Origin: Seiridium cupressi
Taxonomy: Eukaryota; Ascomycota; Sordariomycetes; Amphisphaeriales; Sporocadaceae
Assembly: GCA_036674765.1 (NCBI GenBank)
Contig: JARVKI010000075.1
Span: 1 to 64,000 of the forward strand
Direction: 5' to 3'
DNA length: 64,000 bases
Shown here: positions 58,973 through 64,000 of the stretch, one piece after another
Position numbering within the stretch: position 1 is the first letter of the stretch
Layout of the letters: each line of letters begins with the position of its first letter
The notes under the pieces: model-generated
Databases searched by the model: none
Told to the model about the DNA's origin: nothing
The model's input: only the letters and a program-made list of their open reading frames with translations
Translations under genes and position numbers: made by a program

Positions 58973-61900
58973 TGGGGGCACGGAATCTGGCAAAGCTTGC
59001 GTGGCGACTTTCCCGCCAACCACGTGCGGCGGCGCATCAATTACATACTCTAGTTAGCAGATCTCGTCCGGCCTGCAGCGCTGGCAGTCGTGACGGCGCT
59101 GCAACTAGGGGAGTGCCATTGATGGACAGGCCATGCTACAATGTACTCAAGTCGCATTCTGTAAGCTTGCTTTCGTTCTGCCGAGGTCATGCGCACCGGG
59201 AAGCCGAAAACCGATTTATCTCTTTGCCTTGACCCGAGCAGTCTGCAGTACGCCGTACTCGGTATGCTCATTACTTTGCCACCGACACAGTGGAAATATC
59301 ACCTTTGAAGTACTTGAGCGCTTGACACGTCGGCGTACCGTGATAACCCTGGTGCCTGACGACTAGTTGACTAGATAGTGAGTGCACCATTCATGCTGGT
59401 TGGATCGAAGCCCCTAGTAATGACAGTACGCAACTATCAATGGCCCCTTGGATTTCTAGAGCATGCAGCAAGTGAACTCCTTCTGCGGCCAGTATCCGTC
59501 CGGCTCGAGCCGAAGATAGAAGTATGCTAAGTCGGTTCAAGAAACAGTTCGACGTGAGCGTCGAAAGGGCCGTTACAGGAGGCATAGACAGCTCAGCTCT
59601 AGTCCCAGCGAATACAAATGTTTCCCCGGAAACTCCTGAGAGCCGATTGACTTGCTGGCGGGTTGTTCCAGTCAATTAATAGGAACGGGATACGTTGACT
59701 TCCTCATGCGATCTATATGCCTTTTCTGGAGATGCGCCTCCTTGCTCAATTGATGGCCCTTGTAGAAGGCGCCAGCAAGTTGCTAAGCAGAGACGTATAA
59801 TCCTTTACATTCTGCACTGTCAGCAATATTAGCTGTGCCTTACGTATCCTTGCAAGCCCTACGCATCTCCGTACCAATGGTACACCTGCTGATGCGTACC
59901 CAGTACCTATATTGTGCTAGATGTTGTCTGCCAGACTATTGATTTTCGAATGCGAGGCTGTCATCACATGGTAATCCACTTGCAGACGTATTCCAGAGGA
60001 GCATTCTCCATAGCGAACCGCCGTTTCTGCAAGAGCTCCACCAAGACGGGCAACAATGGAGACGCATTTGACGGCGGCTGCTCCAGTCATCGAATAGTAC
60101 CTCATAGTCGATGGATTTGGCGGTCCATTGCTCTTGGTTTTGGTAGTATCGAAGCTAGAAAGATTACAGAACGCCGTAGAAGGCAACTGGCCCTGGAGAT
60201 GCCCACGTCTTTGGCGACTTGTCGATGCAGCATATAGGAGGCAGGAGATTGAGCGGATCTAGCGGGTTGCGCAATGCCCTTACGGTCGTCGCCAACATGG
60301 GGAAGGGCAGCGGGCAGGGCTGGGCTTGGGAACGGACTGGCTGCTGGCGTCGTCGCGGCAAGCCGCTGATCGACGACCGGGCTCGTGAGTCGAAAGGGCG
60401 GATGAATCAAGTATAAATGTCAGATGTTCATAATGGCTGAATGCAAAGCGTCGTCTCGCCAAATCACCAAGATCCTGGTATGGTGAACGGAATCCCCCGC
60501 CGTTTATGAGCTGATCTCGGGCATATTGCGAAATGCAAGGAGATAACAATGGGCAGTACCCCGACTAAGGTATTCGCGGTTCATCGGAGATTAGTAGCGG
60601 GCTAGATTAGGATTATTGGCGTGTACGTGCTGCCTTGGCTGCACCATACTGATTCAGGTATTCGCCCAACCACATGAATATGGTCTGACAAAAAATTATC
60701 TATAGTTGCTTCGTGCTAATGATGCGCGAAAAGTGAATAGATCAAATAAAAACAAACCAAAGAAAATTGGAGACCTGGCATCTGGTGAATTCTGCGGGAC
60801 ATTGCATGCACAGTTCCTTCGGCCATGTCGGCCATCGGTTGATCGACCATGCTTGAGCGCTGGCCCGTGTGCCAGTTCGTAGATCATTTGCACTACTCAG
60901 GGTGGGTTCTAAAAATGAATATGTACGTAAATAAATAAAAATTCAGAAACAAAACCCCCGGGGCCTAGACCGATTGCAAATCCAACAGGTAGTCTTCTAG
61001 CCTCCCCAAGGCACGTGGAAGCCGTCGTTCTCGAGGGCGCTCGCAGGATTTGCAACGACTTGACAGCGTGCATGTAGGTTGCATCCTGGTAACCATTTCA
61101 TTTTATTCATTGAATGATCCATCCCACCATTGGCACCCCCCCAAGCGCTGTCCCCTTGTGCTAAAATCAGCAGTCTGGTGTGCAGTAGGTATGTACAAGT
61201 ACGCACCGCGGCTGGTGGGGACTGGACTGCCCGGTGCTCAGTGCCCCGTGGCCACCCTATTCGCAGAGGCCTCTGCCTGCGTCGGGTGCAAGTGGCTCAC
61301 TGACCAGCTGTGAGCTTGTGCCCGGTTCTAGCGTCCCCGGCAGGGTTGCATTCTAGCGGCAAGCCTCCAAGGGGTCCATGAGGGGGACCACTTGGGCGCT
61401 GCAGGTCGCTCGCTAGACTCGTTCCAAAGAAGGCAAGGTCTCGTTCTTGGGCCTCCTGGGCTGCTCGTTTCTGCATTGTCGATGTCGACGCGAGAGGGCC
61501 TAGAAAATGATAGCGTCGTTATCCCAGGGGCAGCTCGACGGGTTGGGAAAACTGCCAGTCCTTCTGGCCGTCAGGTGTGAGCTGGGAGCTGAATCCGTCA
61601 CCTTCATCACTCCCACCTGAGCCGGCAACGGTCTGACTGTGTTGTACCCAGCCAGCAACGTCCTCTTTCGCCCGTTGCATTCTTGTCGTCTCTTCCCTTC
61701 CATCTGACCATCTCCCCTGGCAAAGGAGGGGACGCATCGTTGCCTTGCGTGGTCTGACCCCCTAAGGACCAGCGTCCTTGTCGTGCGTGTCTGCCCTTGA
61801 CTACAGTCTACAATTGACGCCCCGTCGTCTGCCACTCGCTTGTACTCTTAAATCTTTGCCCCCCAACCCTTACCACGCCGAGTCGTCCAGGTCGCCATTG

Positions 61901-62559
61901 GAAATACGAACACGATTGGCGAAAGCTCGTGTTGGCCTACAATACCACCCTGGCAAACCCCTCTTAGCGGCAGCTTCAACCTCCAGTTCGACGAATCTCA
62001 GCATGTCCATCTCCCCCGACCGAGATCGAAAACTCGTGTAAAGAACAGCCGACACCGATATCCTGGATTGCCTCGTCCAACAAGTTACGAGGCGCGGTGT
62101 AGCTAGGAAGTTGTTGTGACGGGGTGCAACTTGAGCAAGCCGCTTCTCACGGCGCACAAACCCTCCGAGTGTGACATATTTCCTCCATCGGTAGCTGTCC
62201 GCAGCTTTTGTTGGCCGGCTTCGACAGGCACCATTCTGTTGGTCTGTTTTTGGTGGTTTCACGGTACCACCAGGGGGTGCATTGCGACTCCAGCCCCTGA
62301 GGCAGGATCGTGCGTACAAGCATTGGCAAGGTTGCCAATATTTGCACGTGCGAGACGTGGGACAGACTTACAAGGTCCAGCAGGCTGCAGCTATTCTTGG
62401 GAGAGTTTGAAGAACTTTACTACCAGTCGGGCGTGATTCGTGGGCCTCTGCGACTGCGTGACGGACCATAACCAAAGGTTTGATTGAGACGGGAAACCTC
62501 AACGCCCTGAAAGCCACAGATTGGGTCATCTCACGCCTGAGGTATCCTCACCGTACACC
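58973..62559. other. Gene-poor stretch before the last gene
   Basis: About 3.6 kb with short frames only. I see no transposon or RNA gene. Composition is ordinary, with A/T-richer parts near 60690-60770 and 60900-60960. The last 700 bases are likely the promoter and leader of the gene at 62560. Confidence 0.45.
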
Positions 62560-64000
62560 ATGGCTTCTACCGCGGGATTCCCATTGTATCTACACCAGGA
62601 TGAGACGTCAGTTCTCATGCTTTCCGACTCGGAAGATGAAGATGCGCCCCCAACTCCCCGGGAGCCATTTCATTCCCATGAACCCTCCAGGGCTGAATCC
62701 AGGACGGAATCGCTAGACCAGGACGAGGAAGAGGCCCTGCGGAAAAGCGCGAATGATGCCGCTGCCAGCGTCCCGCTTCATCCAATTCCCGCTATGCAGT
62801 CAGCCTTCGCCGAGTCGCTAGTGGAAGCTACTGCCAATCCTCCGATACCAAAGCCCAAGTTAAGGTTCGGCGATGCTAAGGAACGTCGAGCGCACTTGAT
62901 AGACACCGAAAAGGATGCCAAGCTCTACAACGAACTATGGCGGTATCGTCCAGGCCAAACACACCACGAACTTTTCAAGCTTATGGCACAGATCTCCTTT
63001 GGTGTTTATCTGCTGCTGAACGGGATTGCGAACAGCAATATACAGGTGGTCAATATTCTACAAGGCCACATCGACGAAGTGGACGAGTTTCTAGAAGTTG
63101 CAATGGAGGATATCAAATTGGCCACCGAGGACATCCAGGAACGAATCGACTTCCTGAAGCTGCCCATGCAGAATATCTCCACATTTGAAAAGATGTTGGA
63201 GGACCGTGCCTTTAGGCTGCAAATTGTCACGGGGAATGAAAAAATCGAGCATATAGTCAACCGGACGGCCGCTGCGCTCGAAGCGAGCTTGGTCGACGTC
63301 GAGGAAGGTTTGAAGTCAACCAGAGAATTTGCTGTTTACCTGGGCGACCAGCAAAATCGGCCCTGGAGAGCAGCGCGGCCGGATGTGATTGATATCTTCG
63401 ATGCCATGAAAGGAAATGCGGAAGGCTGGTATAAAGCGTTCGTTGACCTGCAGGCAAGTGCTTCGGTGCTTGACAACCTTCTCGTTAAGCTGGGCCAGAT
63501 GGTGGCCGACATGGACAGGCGGGCTGGCGAAGTGAGCAGGCGAACGAGGGTAAGTCCCGTGGGTGGCGCCTTTGAGCTCTCACTACGAGCCAGTGCATTG
63601 ATGCCTCTGCAGTTCAGTGTCACCCCTTTCGCAGGGTCAGCCGCAGATGCCTCACGCGCCTCAGTAGCCAGTCCCCAGGCTTCTCAGGCCTCGAGGAAAT
63701 CGTCTCACCGTTCATCGTCTAGCAGGGCTCGTTCAGCATCCGCTTCCTCCAGGACTGATTCTATGCATATGAGAACAAGGAGCCCGTCTCAGAAATCTCC
63801 TCCGTCATCGCCCAATGCAAGGGACACGTTGCCAGATTTTCAGTTCAAACCCCCGCAGAGACGGTCCTCTAATCCCAGAAAAGGGCTACTTATGGAAATC
63901 GAGATAGCATCGGAAATCGATGAAGAGCCGAAAGAGGCTTCTCGACCCAGTCCTATTGAAGAAGAAGAAGGGCTCTATATTTTACAGCCACGGACGTATA
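62560..64000 (+). CDS. Coiled-coil protein of unknown function (partial, runs off window)
   Basis: The first exon is 62560-63549 (330 codons). A 63-base intron (GTAAGT...CTCTGCAG) leads in phase 0 to a second exon that stays open from 63613 to the window end, giving about 459 residues so far. The N-terminus is acidic and Ser/Pro-rich (LSDSEDEDAPPTPREP). Residues of about 120-325 form long amphipathic helices with heptad-like spacing (HIDEVDEFLEVAMEDIKLAT, ANSNIQVVNILQ), suggesting a coiled coil or helical bundle. From about 332 the chain is Ser/Arg-rich with S-R repeats and probable phosphorylation sites, then acidic. I do not recognise the family. A cytoskeletal or membrane-cortex scaffold would fit this layout, but that is a guess. 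The ATG at 62560 stands in a CACCATGG context. Confidence 0.8.
   Translation, partial: MASTAGFPLYLHQDETSVLMLSDSEDEDAPPTPREPFHSHEPSRAESRTESLDQDEEEALRKSANDAAASVPLHPIPAMQSAFAESLVEATANPPIPKPKLRFGDAKERRAHLIDTEKDAKLYNELWRYRPGQTHHELFKLMAQISFGVYLLLNGIANSNIQVVNILQGHIDEVDEFLEVAMEDIKLATEDIQERIDFLKLPMQNISTFEKMLEDRAFRLQIVTGNEKIEHIVNRTAAALEASLVDVEEGLKSTREFAVYLGDQQNRPWRAARPDVIDIFDAMKGNAEGWYKAFVDLQASASVLDNLLVKLGQMVADMDRRAGEVSRRTRVSPVGGAFELSLRASALMPLQFSVTPFAGSAADASRASVASPQASQASRKSSHRSSSSRARSASASSRTDSMHMRTRSPSQKSPPSSPNARDTLPDFQFKPPQRRSSNPRKGLLMEIEIASEIDEEPKEASRPSPIEEEEGLYILQPRTY

Overview
The window looks like nuclear DNA of a filamentous ascomycete (Pezizomycotina, most likely a Sordariomycete). The reasons are short GT-AG introns of about 42-140 bases (one of 404), a near-pure A/T block at the left end with the dinucleotide signature of repeat-induced point mutation (RIP), and a gene set typical of this group: an Sfp1-type zinc-finger factor, a Cdc20/Slp1 activator, a Ral2-like kelch-BTB protein, a LaeA-like methyltransferase, L-arabinitol 4-dehydrogenase and Gup1. 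Gene models were spliced by hand. Each multi-exon model below keeps its reading frame across every junction, except where I say the start is uncertain.

Layout. 1-2085: RIP-degraded AT block with no gene. 2613-6916 (minus): a CorA-like membrane protein and tRNA-dihydrouridine(47) synthase Dus3. 8704-10215 (plus): a kelch-repeat protein, convergent with 10643-11380 (minus), the respiratory supercomplex factor Rcf2. 11381-17559: gene-poor. 17560-19889 (plus): Sfp1-like C2H2 factor. 22571-24899 (minus) and 25737-27575 (plus): a divergent pair, the Ral2-like kelch-BTB protein and Cdc20/Slp1. 28780-30430 (plus): TFIIA large subunit. 30431-38457: an 8-kb gene-poor stretch. 38458-39887 (plus): a seven-exon LaeA-like methyltransferase, followed by another gene-poor 4.2 kb. 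44081-46626 (minus): ATP synthase subunit g and L-arabinitol 4-dehydrogenase. 48429-52376 (minus): two secreted enzymes, an amidohydrolase-2 protein and a type-B carboxylesterase whose usual acid residue is replaced by glycine. 53654-55796 (plus): Gup1, convergent with 56471-57504 (minus), an AIG1/FAR-17a membrane protein. 57505-62559: mostly empty, with one tentative two-exon gene. 62560 to the end: a coiled-coil protein of unknown function that runs off the window.

Most recognised genes are single-copy housekeeping functions: tRNA modification, mitochondrial respiration, cell cycle, general transcription and lipid remodelling. No classical biosynthetic cluster, CRISPR array, convincing RNA gene or intact transposon was found. 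The points that most deserve a second look are the LaeA-like gene isolated between two gene deserts, the carboxylesterase lacking its triad acid, the readable intron in cdc20, the near-equivalent introns in both Sfp1 zinc fingers, and the CpA/TpG-depleted block at the left edge.
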